From contig JAZUCL010000018.1 in the NCBI GenBank assembly GCA_045639125.1, positions 1 to 59,896 of the forward strand: a stretch of 59,896 nt of DNA, read 5' to 3'. Made by a program: the position numbers and the translations under genes. The notes below the pieces were generated by a model that worked only from the letters and a program-made list of their open reading frames with translations, was not told where the DNA came from and searched no databases. The DNA comes from JAZUCL01 sp045639125. Lineage in GTDB: Bacteria > Bacillota > Clostridia > Oscillospirales > QAMX01. Positions 49,970 through 59,763 of the stretch are shown piece by piece. Positions within the stretch are counted from its first letter, which is position 1. The number at the start of each line of letters is the position of its first letter.

Positions 49970-50983
49970 ATGAAATGGTATGAGAAAAGCGGTACGGACT
50001 CTGATGTAGTTATCTCAACTCGTGTACGTCTTGCTCGAAATGTATTGGACCTACCCTTCCCTGACCGAATTAGCGAGAATGAGGCGAAAGAACTTATTGA
50101 ACGTGTCCAATCAGCACTCGACGCATCTGCACTGGGAGCAAACTTTACCCGATACGATTTTGACAAAATTAGTGAAATAACTCGTGGTATACTCGTTGAG
50201 CAATATGCCGCATCAAAGGAATTTGCATCAGGGTCTCTGCCTCGTTCACTCCACCTGTCAGACGATGCACATATTGCTATCATGGTAAATGAGGAAGACC
50301 ATCTAAGACTTCAGGTAATGGGTACAGGTCTTTGTATTGATGAGTGTATGGAGGACGGAAAAAAACTTGACTTACTCATGGACGAGCGACTTGGCTATGC
50401 ATTTGACGAAAGACTTGGTTATCTTACAGCCTGTCCGACCAATCTCGGCTGTGGACTTCGTCTGTCAGTTATGCTGCACTTGCCAGCATTGACAGAAAAT
50501 GGTGCAATAAACTCAATTATCACCCAAGCAAGCAAACTCGGATTTGCGGTACGTGGTATCTATGGTGAGGGAACTCGTGCAGAGGGTTCCATGTATCAGT
50601 TGTCAAACGCATTGAGTCTTGGCAGGACGGAAGAAGAAACGGCGGCTCGTCTTAAAGATATTACAATGCGTATAATTGAAACGGAGCGTTCATTACGCCG
50701 TCGTATTACAGACACAAACAGAGTGTATTTAGAGGACAGAATATATCGTGCTCTCGGCACGTTGCAAAATGCCCGTATTCTCTCCTCTGATGAGGCAATA
50801 CGTCTATTATCGGAAGTGAGAATGGGCGTTGGAATTTTGACAGATATAACGGCAGAATCTATTGACAGACTTATGTGTGAGATACGTCCGTATCACATAC
50901 TAAATCGTATCGGCACAGATACTGCCGAGCCGTCTAAACGAGATATAACTCGTGCCGACCTATGCCGTAATAGACTTAATTAA
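49970..50983 (+). CDS. mcsB: Protein arginine kinase McsB
   Basis: The protein is 337 residues. It phosphorylates arginine residues of proteins, marking them for ClpC-ClpP. It belongs to the ATP:guanido phosphotransferase fold: ISTRVRLARN at the N-terminus and the CPTNLGCGLRLSVMLHLP signature, where the first Cys is the conserved catalytic cysteine. The motif has GCG where many members have GTG. C-terminal conserved pieces EGSMYQLSN and NRVYLEDRIYRALGTL are present. Third gene of the operon. Confidence 0.96.
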   Translation: MKWYEKSGTDSDVVISTRVRLARNVLDLPFPDRISENEAKELIERVQSALDASALGANFTRYDFDKISEITRGILVEQYAASKEFASGSLPRSLHLSDDAHIAIMVNEEDHLRLQVMGTGLCIDECMEDGKKLDLLMDERLGYAFDERLGYLTACPTNLGCGLRLSVMLHLPALTENGAINSIITQASKLGFAVRGIYGEGTRAEGSMYQLSNALSLGRTEEETAARLKDITMRIIETERSLRRRITDTNRVYLEDRIYRALGTLQNARILSSDEAIRLLSEVRMGVGILTDITAESIDRLMCEIRPYHILNRIGTDTAEPSKRDITRADLCRNRLN

Positions 50984-51015
50984 CACGTTTTTACATCAGC
51001 GAAAGGAGAAATAAA

Positions 51016-53469
51016 ATGTCTGAAAACAAATATACAGAGCGTGCGGAACGTGCATTTCGTCTTGCTCATGAAGCGGCTGCCGAACTTGGCCATAGCCATG
51101 TGGGTAGCGAGCATATTTTACTTGGACTTTTACGTGAGGGCAGCGGAGTTGCAGCAAAAGCACTCTCCTCTGCCTCTGTATCAGCCGAAAAAGTCAAAGA
51201 GATGATTGTGGAGTCAATTGGTGTCGGTACTCCGGGTAGCATCACACCGCAAGGATTGACACCACGTACAAAACGAATAATCGGTCTTGCAACAGATGAA
51301 GCAAATAGACTCGGTCACAACTACATCGGTACAGAACATCTGCTTATGGGCCTTTTAAGAGAAAGTGATTGTATCGCTTGCCGTATTCTAATCGCAAGCG
51401 GTATCGATTTGCAAAAACTGTACCAAATGACAGTTAGTATGTTATCACCTCAGCCAAACGCATCAGATACACCTTACGAACCAAATAAGAAGTCACAGCG
51501 TGGTGGCAGTGATACACGTACACTTAACCAATACGGCAAGGATTTAACGCAAGCGGCACGTGATGGAAAACTTGATCCCGTCATCGGAAGAGGGCAGGAA
51601 ATAGACAGAGTCATTCAAATTCTCTCTCGCCGTACAAAGAATAATCCTGTACTAATCGGCGAGCCCGGTGTAGGAAAGACTGCAATCGCTGAGGGGCTTG
51701 CACAGTTAATATCTTCCCAAAATGTTCCGGATACTCTTCGTTTGAAACGACTTGTAACCCTCGATTTGTCCGGTATGTTGGCTGGCACAAAGTATCGTGG
51801 TGATTTTGAGGAACGTATAAAAAATATTCTTGACGAGGTAAAGAAAGCAGGCAACGTAATCTTGTTCATTGACGAACTTCACACACTTGTAGGTGCAGGT
51901 GCGGCAGAGGGTGCTATTGATGCTGCGAACATCTTAAAACCAATGCTTTCTCGTGGTGAATTACAAGTTATCGGTGCTACTACTATTGACGAGTATAAGA
52001 AATATATTGAAAAAGATGCGGCGTTGGAACGAAGATTTCAGCCTGTAACAGTTGGTGAGCCAAGTGAAGAGGACGCAGAGGAAATACTAAAGGGATTACG
52101 TGACAAGTACGAGGCACACCACGGATTAAAAATCACAGACGAGGCAATTCATGCCGCAGTCACTCTGTCTTCACGATACATCTCCGACAGACGCCTTCCC
52201 GACAAGGCAATCGACCTGATAGATGAGGCAGCATCAAAACTCCGTATGAAGAAATTGACAGCACCGCCTGACCTTAAAGCCATAGAGGATTCTATTTCCA
52301 AGATAACAGCAGAACTTGAGGAGGCTGTTGCCGCACAAGATTTTGAAAAGGCTGTTACTCTCCGTGATAAGAAGAACGAGCAGACAAAAAAGCTTGAAAT
52401 ACAGCGTAAAGAGTGGCAGGAAAAGTCAGGCATGTCGGGAGATGAAGTTAATTCAAACGATGTGGCAGAGGTAGTTGCCGGCTGGACAGGAATCCCTGCT
52501 CAAAAGTTGACTCAATCAGAGGGAGAACGTCTATTACAGTTGGAGGAAACACTTCACAATAGAGTAATTGGGCAAGACAAGGCTGTAACGGCTATTGCAC
52601 GAGCAATTCGCCGTGGCAGAGTCGGACTAAAAGACCCAAAACGTCCTATCGGCTCATTTATCTTCCTTGGTCCTACAGGTGTCGGTAAAACGGAACTTTC
52701 CAAAGCATTGGCAGAAGTTATGTTTGGCGATGAAAATGCCATGATTCGTGTAGATATGTCAGAGTATATGGAAAAGCATGCCGTTTCACGTCTTGTAGGT
52801 TCACCTCCGGGATATGTGGGCTATGACGAGGGCGGTCAGTTGACGGAAAAGGTACGTAGAAAGCCCTACTGTGTCATACTGTTTGACGAAATTGAGAAGG
52901 CACACCCAGACGTATTTAACGTAATGCTCCAAATTCTTGAAGATGGTATGCTTACCGATTCACAAGGTAGACGTGTAGATTTTAAGAATACAGTTATTAT
53001 TATGACATCAAATATCGGAGCAAGACTCATTACGGAAACAGGCAGAAAAACTCTCGGTTTCCAGACTGGTGAAACATCGAATTCGTCATTTGAGGAGATT
53101 AGCGAAAACGTACTTGGTGAGTTGAAAAAGGCGTTTCGCCCTGAATTTCTTAACCGTGTCGATGAGATAATCGTATTCCACCGCCTTGACCGTGACAACA
53201 TTCGTCAAATTGCATCTCGTATGCTTTTAGACGTATCAAAGCGTATGAACGGAATGGAACTTAATCTGACATGGACAGACGAGGTTCTTGACAAGTTGAC
53301 GGATATAGGATTTGACCCTGTCTATGGTGCAAGACCGCTACGCCGTGCCATTCAATCAGTTGTTGAGGACAGTGTTGCAGAACTTATGTTGTCAGGTGTG
53401 CTCCTTTCAGGAGATACAGCCAAGTTATACGTTTCAGACGACAAAGTACAAGTCAAAAAGGCAGATTGA
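51016..53469 (+). CDS. clpC: ATP-dependent Clp protease ATPase ClpC
   Basis: The protein is 817 residues, an unfoldase for the ClpP protease. Order of parts: double Clp_N repeats (1-145), AAA+ D1 with Walker A GEPGVGKTAIAEG, a middle domain containing a UVR motif (AAQDFEKAVTLRDKKNE), and AAA+ D2 with GPTGVGKTELSKAL and MSEYMEKHAVSRLVG. The C-terminal D2 small domain ends GARPLRRAIQSVVEDSVAELML. AAAGGAG precedes the ATG. Last gene of the CtsR operon; clpP is not in the window. Confidence 0.98.
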   Translation: MSENKYTERAERAFRLAHEAAAELGHSHVGSEHILLGLLREGSGVAAKALSSASVSAEKVKEMIVESIGVGTPGSITPQGLTPRTKRIIGLATDEANRLGHNYIGTEHLLMGLLRESDCIACRILIASGIDLQKLYQMTVSMLSPQPNASDTPYEPNKKSQRGGSDTRTLNQYGKDLTQAARDGKLDPVIGRGQEIDRVIQILSRRTKNNPVLIGEPGVGKTAIAEGLAQLISSQNVPDTLRLKRLVTLDLSGMLAGTKYRGDFEERIKNILDEVKKAGNVILFIDELHTLVGAGAAEGAIDAANILKPMLSRGELQVIGATTIDEYKKYIEKDAALERRFQPVTVGEPSEEDAEEILKGLRDKYEAHHGLKITDEAIHAAVTLSSRYISDRRLPDKAIDLIDEAASKLRMKKLTAPPDLKAIEDSISKITAELEEAVAAQDFEKAVTLRDKKNEQTKKLEIQRKEWQEKSGMSGDEVNSNDVAEVVAGWTGIPAQKLTQSEGERLLQLEETLHNRVIGQDKAVTAIARAIRRGRVGLKDPKRPIGSFIFLGPTGVGKTELSKALAEVMFGDENAMIRVDMSEYMEKHAVSRLVGSPPGYVGYDEGGQLTEKVRRKPYCVILFDEIEKAHPDVFNVMLQILEDGMLTDSQGRRVDFKNTVIIMTSNIGARLITETGRKTLGFQTGETSNSSFEEISENVLGELKKAFRPEFLNRVDEIIVFHRLDRDNIRQIASRMLLDVSKRMNGMELNLTWTDEVLDKLTDIGFDPVYGARPLRRAIQSVVEDSVAELMLSGVLLSGDTAKLYVSDDKVQVKKAD

Positions 53470-53472
53470 CAC

Positions 53473-53505
53473 AAAAAACAGACTGAATATTCAGTCTGTT
53501 TTTTT
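53473..53505. terminator. Bidirectional terminator (clpC / rarA)
   Basis: Stem AAAAAACAGACTGA/TCAGTCTGTTTTTT with an ATAT loop. Confidence 0.92.
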
Positions 53506-53506
53506 G

Positions 53507-54778
53507 TCAATTATCGTCTATCTGTCCTTTTACACTGTCCCAATACTGCTTTGCAAGTTGTTCCGTCTTATTTACGCCAAAGTTATAGTACCTCTTATTT
53601 TTGATTGCATCAGGTAAATACTGCTGTGGCACATAACTTGACGGGTAGTCGTGCGGGTACTTATATGTAAGACCTCTGCCGAGTTTCGATGCACCTGAAT
53701 AATGGGCATCTTTCAGATGTACCGGCGGTTCTCCGCCTACACCATTTTTAACGTCTGACATTGCCGCCCATATTGCCATAGCGGAAGTATTTGACTTTGG
53801 TGCAGTTGCCAAAAGTATAGCCGCTTCACCGAGTGGCAGTTGTGCCTCAGGAAGTCCCAACTGTAATGCACTGTCAACGCATGACTTTACTATTGTGGTT
53901 GCTTGAGGGTACGCAAGTCCAACATCCTCGGCGGCTATAACTAAAAGTCGGCGGCATGCACTTTGTAAGTCACCGCCGGTTAGAATACGAGCAAGGTAAT
54001 ACACCGCTGCATCTGGGTCTGAACCTCGTATGGACTTTTGAAAAGCAGATAAAAGGTCGTAGTGAGCATCACCATCTCGGTCATACCTCATAGCACTCTT
54101 TTGTGCCACTTCTAATGCATCTTCCAGTGTAACAGTACCGCCATTTTGTGGTAAGGTGGCACAGAGAAGTTCTACTGCATTTATCGCCTTACGCACGTCA
54201 CCTCCACAAGCCGTTGCTATATGAGTAACAACTGCGTCGTCAGCAAAAATAGGTGCTTTAATTTTCTTCTCCATACACAAAAAAGCACGTTCAACGGCAG
54301 GTTTCATCTCCTGGGGTGTAATCTGCTTGAATTCAAAAACGGTACTTCGAGATAAAATCGCATTGAATATGTAAAAGTACGGATTTTCAGTTGTCGATGC
54401 GATTAAGGTAATACGTCCGTCCTCGATAAATTCCAACAAAGACTGCTGTTGCCTTTTGTTGAAGTACTGAATTTCGTCAAGGTATAAAAGTATGCCATTC
54501 ATACCGCTAAAGCCGTCTAACTCACTCACAACTGCACGGATATCCGATGTAGATGCAGTAGTAGCGTTCAGTCTACACAGTTTACGTTTCGTCTTAGCGG
54601 CAATTATATTTGCCACCGTCGTCTTGCCTGTGCCGGACGGACCGTAAAAAATCATATTTGGAATATGTTCTCCCTCAATAATCCGACGTAGGAGTTTATC
54701 TTTACCGAGAATATGGGTTTGTCCCACTACCTCGTCAAGATTTGTCGGACGTATCTCGTCTGCAAGGGGCTGATACAT
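53507..54778 (-). CDS. rarA: Replication-associated recombination AAA+ ATPase RarA
   Basis: The protein is 423 residues (RarA/MgsA/WRNIP1 family). It acts at stalled replication forks. Order: PLADEIRPTNLDEVVGQTHILG start, Walker A GPSGTGKT, Walker B ILYLDEIQYF, sensor STTENPYF, then the C-terminal tetramerisation domain (SDPDAAVYYLARILTGGDLQSACRRLLVIAAEDVGLAYP) and YKYPHDYPSSYVPQQYLP. GGGAGG precedes the ATG. It ends opposite clpC at the shared terminator. Confidence 0.96.
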   Translation of the reverse strand: MYQPLADEIRPTNLDEVVGQTHILGKDKLLRRIIEGEHIPNMIFYGPSGTGKTTVANIIAAKTKRKLCRLNATTASTSDIRAVVSELDGFSGMNGILLYLDEIQYFNKRQQQSLLEFIEDGRITLIASTTENPYFYIFNAILSRSTVFEFKQITPQEMKPAVERAFLCMEKKIKAPIFADDAVVTHIATACGGDVRKAINAVELLCATLPQNGGTVTLEDALEVAQKSAMRYDRDGDAHYDLLSAFQKSIRGSDPDAAVYYLARILTGGDLQSACRRLLVIAAEDVGLAYPQATTIVKSCVDSALQLGLPEAQLPLGEAAILLATAPKSNTSAMAIWAAMSDVKNGVGGEPPVHLKDAHYSGASKLGRGLTYKYPHDYPSSYVPQQYLPDAIKNKRYYNFGVNKTEQLAKQYWDSVKGQIDDN

Positions 54779-54851
54779 AAAATACCTCCCGATTAAAATT
54801 CCGATACCATTTTATCATATTTATATTCAAATTGGAACATAAAACACAAAA

Positions 54852-54886
54852 AAAGTCGGAGAAATTACTTCTCCGACTTTCTGTTG
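54852..54886 (-). terminator. Terminator of the mtlD-like/kinase operon
   Basis: Stem AAAGTCGGAGAA/TTCTCCGACTTT, with a T-run on the minus strand (CTTTTTTTGTG). Confidence 0.9.
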
Positions 54887-54892
54887 CTATTA

Positions 54893-55837
54893 TTAGTCCT
54901 CGTACTCGTCCATGAACTTCAAAATATCAGCCATGGGCTTTATGCCTGATGATGCTCCTGCCATCATAACACAGTGAGTACCAACAGCATTTGCAAACTT
55001 AGCACACTTTACAATGTCCCAGCCTTGACTAAGACCAGCCAAGAATCCTGAACAGAATGAGTCACCTGCACCGGTTGCATCAACTGCTTTTATCTTCATG
55101 TATGTAGGCACTTCATATCTCTCGCCACTCTTTGTCTTAATAAGGCAACCTTTCTTGCCCAATTTAAGAACGACAGTGTGTGGGCCCATTGTTAAGAACT
55201 TATCAGCAATTTCGTCCGGGTCAGTCAAACCGCCTGACAACTCAATCGCCTCGTCAATAGATGGCATAAAGTAGTCAATATACGGCATAGACGGCCCAAC
55301 AAGATCCATCCAACGTCCTTTATCGTCCCAACATACGTCATAGGCGGTAGTCTTGCCCATTTCCTTACACTTTCTAAGGAATGTTGCACACTCGTCACCG
55401 TCAAATTCAGGCATTAAAAGACCGCCTGTTACGAATACGATATTCGTGTCAGCAATTACGCCATAGTCAATGTCACACTCTTTGAAGTGTCCATTTGCAC
55501 CTGTGCAATGAATAAAACTACGTTCACCATCGGGAGATACAAGTACAAGAGATGCTGAGGTGCCATACTCCTTGTCAATAGAAACGCCCTTAGTTTCAAC
55601 ACCTTTTGCCTGCAACTCAGATGCCATGAAACGACCAAAGCCGTCATCACCCAACTTGCCGAGAACTGCTGATTTAAGGCCAAGTTTTGATACGTTAATA
55701 GCACAAGTAGCGGCATTACCGCCTGTGTAAAGATTGATAGACTCTACAAGGCCGAGTTTGCCCTTTTCAGGAATAGACGCAACAGGCTTTGCCATTGCAT
55801 CTGCAACTAAAATACCTACGCTGACAACATCATACAT
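54893..55837 (-). CDS. PfkB-family sugar kinase
   Basis: The protein is 314 residues. The ribokinase-type signatures GGNAATCAINVSKLG (N-terminal) and DATGAGDSFCSGFLAG (C-terminal, with the catalytic Asp in GAGD) are present. It should phosphorylate a sugar such as fructose or a related ketose, or 2-keto-3-deoxy acid. The adjacent mannitol-1-phosphate dehydrogenase-like gene makes a fructokinase-like role plausible but not proven. GGAGG precedes the ATG, 12 nt after the upstream gene. Confidence 0.88.
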   Translation of the reverse strand: MYDVVSVGILVADAMAKPVASIPEKGKLGLVESINLYTGGNAATCAINVSKLGLKSAVLGKLGDDGFGRFMASELQAKGVETKGVSIDKEYGTSASLVLVSPDGERSFIHCTGANGHFKECDIDYGVIADTNIVFVTGGLLMPEFDGDECATFLRKCKEMGKTTAYDVCWDDKGRWMDLVGPSMPYIDYFMPSIDEAIELSGGLTDPDEIADKFLTMGPHTVVLKLGKKGCLIKTKSGERYEVPTYMKIKAVDATGAGDSFCSGFLAGLSQGWDIVKCAKFANAVGTHCVMMAGASSGIKPMADILKFMDEYED

Positions 55838-55849
55838 GATTTTATCCTC

Positions 55850-57091
55850 CTAAACTATCTTTTTCGGTGCAAGAAGTGCTTTTTTATTTGCCTCTGCTGC
55901 TGCAAGTAAAGCGTTCATATCTGCACCATTTTTAAGAAGGTCATAATACTGCTTGATATATCCAAAACTCTTTGAGTTAACATCAAGTTCCATGTGCTTT
56001 GTAAGTACTGCATCAACACCCTCGCTGTCGAGAATGCCTTTAACATAGGCGGTACCCTCGTCATTTTCGCACTCAAAGTAAAGAGCCGCTGCTGCACCAA
56101 TTGCGATATATGCACAGCCGTAACCCTCTGCCTCGCACATTTTAAGTGCTCCTGCAAAGCGGTCAGATGCACTAAGTTTACGCTTTGTGTCCTTACCAAC
56201 ACGTGCAACAGTATCGCCAAGAGCAACATTTGTAAAGCGGATAAGCAAATCCTCAATATGCTCCAAAAGTTTCATTGTATCAAAATTAAAGTGTGATGAC
56301 AGAGCCATTGCACTTTCAAGCATTGCACGTTGTGCAATAAGTTTAACGCTCGGGTTTGCAACTGCCTGCCAAATATACTCTACGTTATTTAAGTTACCTA
56401 AATATGCACAAAGAGCGTGACCCATATTATGTAAGTATAACTTTCTTTTGATATACATTTCAAACGGCTTGAATGGGTGAAGTCCCTCAATATTTGCAAG
56501 TTCACCTTTCCATGCTCCACCATCAACCGGCAACTGGCAATATTCCTCTACACATACACGGAGATTGTCGCCTTTTCGCATAGCATCTGTCATAACAGGT
56601 ACCATACGTCCGATACTTGCCTCAACAAGACCTACTGTCTTATCAAACTTCTCTTTCTGTGCATCGTCAAGTTCATCGAAGATCAACTTGTGCATAAGTT
56701 TATCAGCATCAATTAAGTTCTCACAGATGATAATATTAAATGGTGTAAAGTTACCCTGTTCCCAGCGGCGTTTGATACCTGCTGTAATAAGAGGTACAAT
56801 TCTTGGCATGATATTTACACCCACTGCAGTTGCCATTGCGTCTGCACTTGCAATCGCAGAAATTACAGCCTCTTTATCCATACCATTGATACCGCCGACA
56901 TTTTCAATTACAACGTCACGGCTACCCTCGCTTGATACAATCTCAACAGGGTAAGACCCACGATCATTAAGTGCATTTATAAGTTCCATGTTTACATCTA
57001 CAAAGTCAACTTTGTAACCTGCCTGAGAGAACAATGCACCAATAAAGCCTCTGCCGATATTACCAGCACCATACTGAACAAAATACTTCAT
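55850..57091 (-). CDS. Mannitol-1-phosphate 5-dehydrogenase-like protein
   Basis: The protein is 413 residues of the long-chain mannitol dehydrogenase family. The start MKYFVQYGAGNIGRGFIG contains the NAD-binding GAGNIGRG, and the C-terminal domain has KRKLYLHNMGHALCAYLG with the conserved Lys-x5-NxxH catalytic set. MtlD reversibly oxidises mannitol 1-phosphate to fructose 6-phosphate. No mannitol PTS genes are nearby. With the PfkB kinase it may instead handle another hexitol or uronate-type phosphate. AAGGAGA precedes the ATG. Confidence 0.82.
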   Translation of the reverse strand: MKYFVQYGAGNIGRGFIGALFSQAGYKVDFVDVNMELINALNDRGSYPVEIVSSEGSRDVVIENVGGINGMDKEAVISAIASADAMATAVGVNIMPRIVPLITAGIKRRWEQGNFTPFNIIICENLIDADKLMHKLIFDELDDAQKEKFDKTVGLVEASIGRMVPVMTDAMRKGDNLRVCVEEYCQLPVDGGAWKGELANIEGLHPFKPFEMYIKRKLYLHNMGHALCAYLGNLNNVEYIWQAVANPSVKLIAQRAMLESAMALSSHFNFDTMKLLEHIEDLLIRFTNVALGDTVARVGKDTKRKLSASDRFAGALKMCEAEGYGCAYIAIGAAAALYFECENDEGTAYVKGILDSEGVDAVLTKHMELDVNSKSFGYIKQYYDLLKNGADMNALLAAAEANKKALLAPKKIV

Positions 57092-57134
57092 TAAAAAATC
57101 TCCTTTGTGTCTTCCTTAGAAATATCTTCCTCTA

Positions 57135-57163
57135 TTATACGCTTTTATTTGCAAATATGCAAG
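57135..57163 (-). promoter_or_regulatory. Promoter of the mtlD-like/kinase operon
   Basis: On the minus strand TTGCAT (57158-57163), 17 nt, TATAAT (57135-57140), 43 nt before the start codon. Confidence 0.75.
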
Positions 57164-57193
57164 TAAATAAATCAATATAATTTAATAATATTA

Positions 57194-57910
57194 CTATTTA
57201 AGAAGTAATATCGGTATATCGTCACCCATAGCCTCAATATCTTTTTGGGATTTTGCTTTTAAGCGAACGTATGCACCGCAATCACCGCATTTTACTTGTA
57301 AATAACCGTTCAAAAATGCAAGTTCAAACCGTTTTGATCCGCACGGACAAGCGATTTTTTCCGCATGGAGTAAGTCCTCTGCTGTGCAAAGTGCTGACAA
57401 TATGAGATTTGCCTCGTCAAGCATTCCGTCACCTGTTTTTACAAGAACGCCCTCATCTTCTCTACCACAATGGTGGTCGTTTTTACTAAGTTTTCGTGCC
57501 ATCGTGTCAAGTGCCTCGTGGTAACCTTGTACTGCACGTTCCACTCTACGTCTATCCCCTGCGTATGCACAAACAAGTTTTGTTTTTCCGCAAACAAGTT
57601 CACTTAAACTATCATGAAGTAAATCGCATAACGGCATACAGTACACGTGAGTTAAACTGCAATATGGACAGTGTAGTTCTACTGTGGCTACTCCGCCGTC
57701 AACACTTAGGTACATTGTTGAACGATTACACGAGCAAGTACACTTCCTACTTTCCGCCGACAAACTAAATGCGTCAAATGTGTGGACTCTCGCTTCTGCA
57801 CAGGCACTACACTTAAATGCAAAACTAATCTCAGGTTTTATGAGCAAATCAAATCCCTCCGCAAACCATAAATACGCTTTAGTATATGCCACACGGCTTG
57901 TTTTAATCAA
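57194..57910 (-). CDS. Cysteine-rich protein with zinc-ribbon-like repeats, unknown
   Basis: The protein is 238 residues with no family I recognise. Three cysteine clusters are visible: CSAC...CTCSC (residues about 34-60), CPYC...C (about 81-95) and CPCG...CGDC (about 188-215). They resemble zinc ribbons separated by a helical Arg/Glu segment. No membrane segment is clear. The TTG start at 57910 has no convincing ribosome-binding site, and GTG six codons later is equally weak, so the N-terminus is uncertain. It is divergent from the recombinase locus. No terminator follows its end, and the next gene lies about 100 nt further on the same strand. Confidence 0.65.
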   Translation of the reverse strand: MIKTSRVAYTKAYLWFAEGFDLLIKPEISFAFKCSACAEARVHTFDAFSLSAESRKCTCSCNRSTMYLSVDGGVATVELHCPYCSLTHVYCMPLCDLLHDSLSELVCGKTKLVCAYAGDRRRVERAVQGYHEALDTMARKLSKNDHHCGREDEGVLVKTGDGMLDEANLILSALCTAEDLLHAEKIACPCGSKRFELAFLNGYLQVKCGDCGAYVRLKAKSQKDIEAMGDDIPILLLK

Positions 57911-58038
57911 AGAGGGACAAATTGAAATTTTTTTGGTGTGAAAAGTAGTGAGTATATTATAAACAATTTGGACTTGTATGCCATTTATAGAATAAAATCT
58001 GCCAAATCGTTCAAAATACTCAAAAGAGGTGTTTTGAT

Positions 58039-58194
58039 TTGGAAGAAAAGATACGTACGATTAAGGTTGGAAATGTATATGCACAACTTGTCTATTCACA
58101 GGAAAGTGACACTCTCAAAGAAGTTATAGAAAAGTATATTGGTAACATTTTGCCATTGCCCTCATCGTTACAAGACGATAAAATAAGGTTATGA
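58039..58194 (+). CDS. TnpW-like small transposon-encoded protein
   Basis: The protein is 51 residues, TTG start with AGAGGTG 7-9 nt upstream. The sequence IRTIKVGNVYAQLVYSQE followed by SDTLKEVIEKYIGNIL matches the TnpW pattern (IKIGNTTY...ETLEDKLxRLI) common beside serine recombinases of Tn4451/CTn-type elements. The stop TGA overlaps the recombinase ATG (ATGA), so the two are translationally coupled. It is too short for routine gene callers. Confidence 0.6.
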   Translation: MEEKIRTIKVGNVYAQLVYSQESDTLKEVIEKYIGNILPLPSSLQDDKIRL

Positions 58195-59759
58195 AACAGT
58201 TATATAACGCAGCACTGTATATCCGTCTTAGTCGTGAGGACGGCGATGGTATAGAGTCAAACTCCGTTGCAAATCAGCGACAACTTTTAAGAGAGTTTGC
58301 CGACAATGATATAAATATCGTATCAGTGCATGAATTTGTTGATGACGGATACACAGGTACAGATCTCAACAGACCCTCTTTTCAGAAAATGATGGAGAAA
58401 GTAAATGACGGTACAATCAACTGTGTAGTGGTCAAAGACTTATCACGACTTGGCAGAAACTATATTGAACTTGGTCGTCTGACGGAGATTGTGTTCCCTC
58501 AAAAGCGTGTACGATTTGTTGCATTAAGTGACGGTATTGACACCCTCCGACCACAGTCAGCATCTACGTCTATTATTGTACCATTCAAAAATCTTCTAAA
58601 TGATGAATACAGCCGTGACATATCCTCTAAAATCCGCACGGCACTTGACACACGGCGAAAAAACGGTGCGTTTATCGGCTCATTTCCATCGTATGGATAT
58701 AAAAAAGATGAAAAAGATACGACACGGCTCATTATAGATGAGCAAACAGCACCTATTGTTCGCAGAATTTTTGATATGTATATTGACGGTATGGGTAAAC
58801 ACACTATTGCTCGCACACTAAACGCAGAGGGGATTTTATCACCATCTGCATATAAAAAGAAGGCATATCCGTCATATCGTTGTCCAAACCAAAATGCATC
58901 TTCCCTTTGGAGTTTTTCCTCAGTAGATAGAATTTTGAAAAATGAGATATATGTAGGCGACATGGTTCAAGGCAAGACGCAAATGATGTCCCATCGTATC
59001 CATACTCCAATTAAAAAGGATAGAGACGATTGGATAGTAGTTAAAAATACCCATGATCCGATAATTACAAGAGAGCGTTTTATTGCCGCAGCAAACATTG
59101 ATAAGGCAACATCACGAACCGATACTTGTGGTAATACTCATGTACTTTCAGGATTGGTGCGATGTGGAAGTTGCGGAAAAAGTCTTAACCGCCGCAGTAT
59201 AAAGCAAAGTTACGGCACGTATAACTACTACTTTTGCCCAACGTATCGTCAATCAAAAACAGCCTGCACAAAGCACTCTATAAGAGTAGAGGCTGTGGAG
59301 CAGGCAGTGCTTGGCAGTATATGTGATGAACTTCGCCGTGCCGCAGATTTTACTGCCCTGTACGAAAAATACAAGGATAAAAAAGTATCGTTTGACGGTG
59401 AGCGTACATCTCTTTTGCGTGAAATAGACAGTTGTAAAAACCTAAAACGCTCAGTATATGAGGATTGGAAAAATGACATACTGACGAAAGAGGAATATTT
59501 AGAGTACAACCAAATCTACGCAGATAGATTAACTGCTCTAAATAATCGGTTAAATTCTCTATCAGAGAAATCCACAAGTATAAATCCATGGCTTGTACGC
59601 CTTAGTGCATTGGAGCATCCAAGCAAATTAAGCCGTGAACTTGTAACTACATTGATTGACCGTGTGGAAGTCTTTTCAGAAACGCAAATACGTATACATT
59701 TCACATTTGCAGACGCTTTACAAAAAGCAGAAACCGAGTTAAAACAGTACGGAACATAA
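58191..59759 (+). CDS. Large serine recombinase (TnpX/TndX-like)
   Basis: The protein is 522 residues. The N-terminal resolvase domain has catalytic Ser14 in YIRLSRED and the DLSRLGRNYIE helix. The recombinase domain follows (about 160-270: GYKKDEKDTTRLIID..., GMGKHTIARTLNAEGI), then a zinc ribbon (CGSCGKSLNRRS...YYFCP...CTKH). The C-terminal coiled coil spans about 390-460 and the tail ends LKQYGT. Such enzymes integrate or excise conjugative or mobilisable elements at att sites with a 2-bp crossover. It is followed at once by the hairpin-rich tail at 59764-59896. The ORF looks intact. No cargo is seen on the left, so the element either extends past the window end or is a solo domesticated copy. 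Confidence 0.9.
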   Translation: MKQLYNAALYIRLSREDGDGIESNSVANQRQLLREFADNDINIVSVHEFVDDGYTGTDLNRPSFQKMMEKVNDGTINCVVVKDLSRLGRNYIELGRLTEIVFPQKRVRFVALSDGIDTLRPQSASTSIIVPFKNLLNDEYSRDISSKIRTALDTRRKNGAFIGSFPSYGYKKDEKDTTRLIIDEQTAPIVRRIFDMYIDGMGKHTIARTLNAEGILSPSAYKKKAYPSYRCPNQNASSLWSFSSVDRILKNEIYVGDMVQGKTQMMSHRIHTPIKKDRDDWIVVKNTHDPIITRERFIAAANIDKATSRTDTCGNTHVLSGLVRCGSCGKSLNRRSIKQSYGTYNYYFCPTYRQSKTACTKHSIRVEAVEQAVLGSICDELRRAADFTALYEKYKDKKVSFDGERTSLLREIDSCKNLKRSVYEDWKNDILTKEEYLEYNQIYADRLTALNNRLNSLSEKSTSINPWLVRLSALEHPSKLSRELVTTLIDRVEVFSETQIRIHFTFADALQKAETELKQYGT

Positions 59760-59763
59760 ATCA

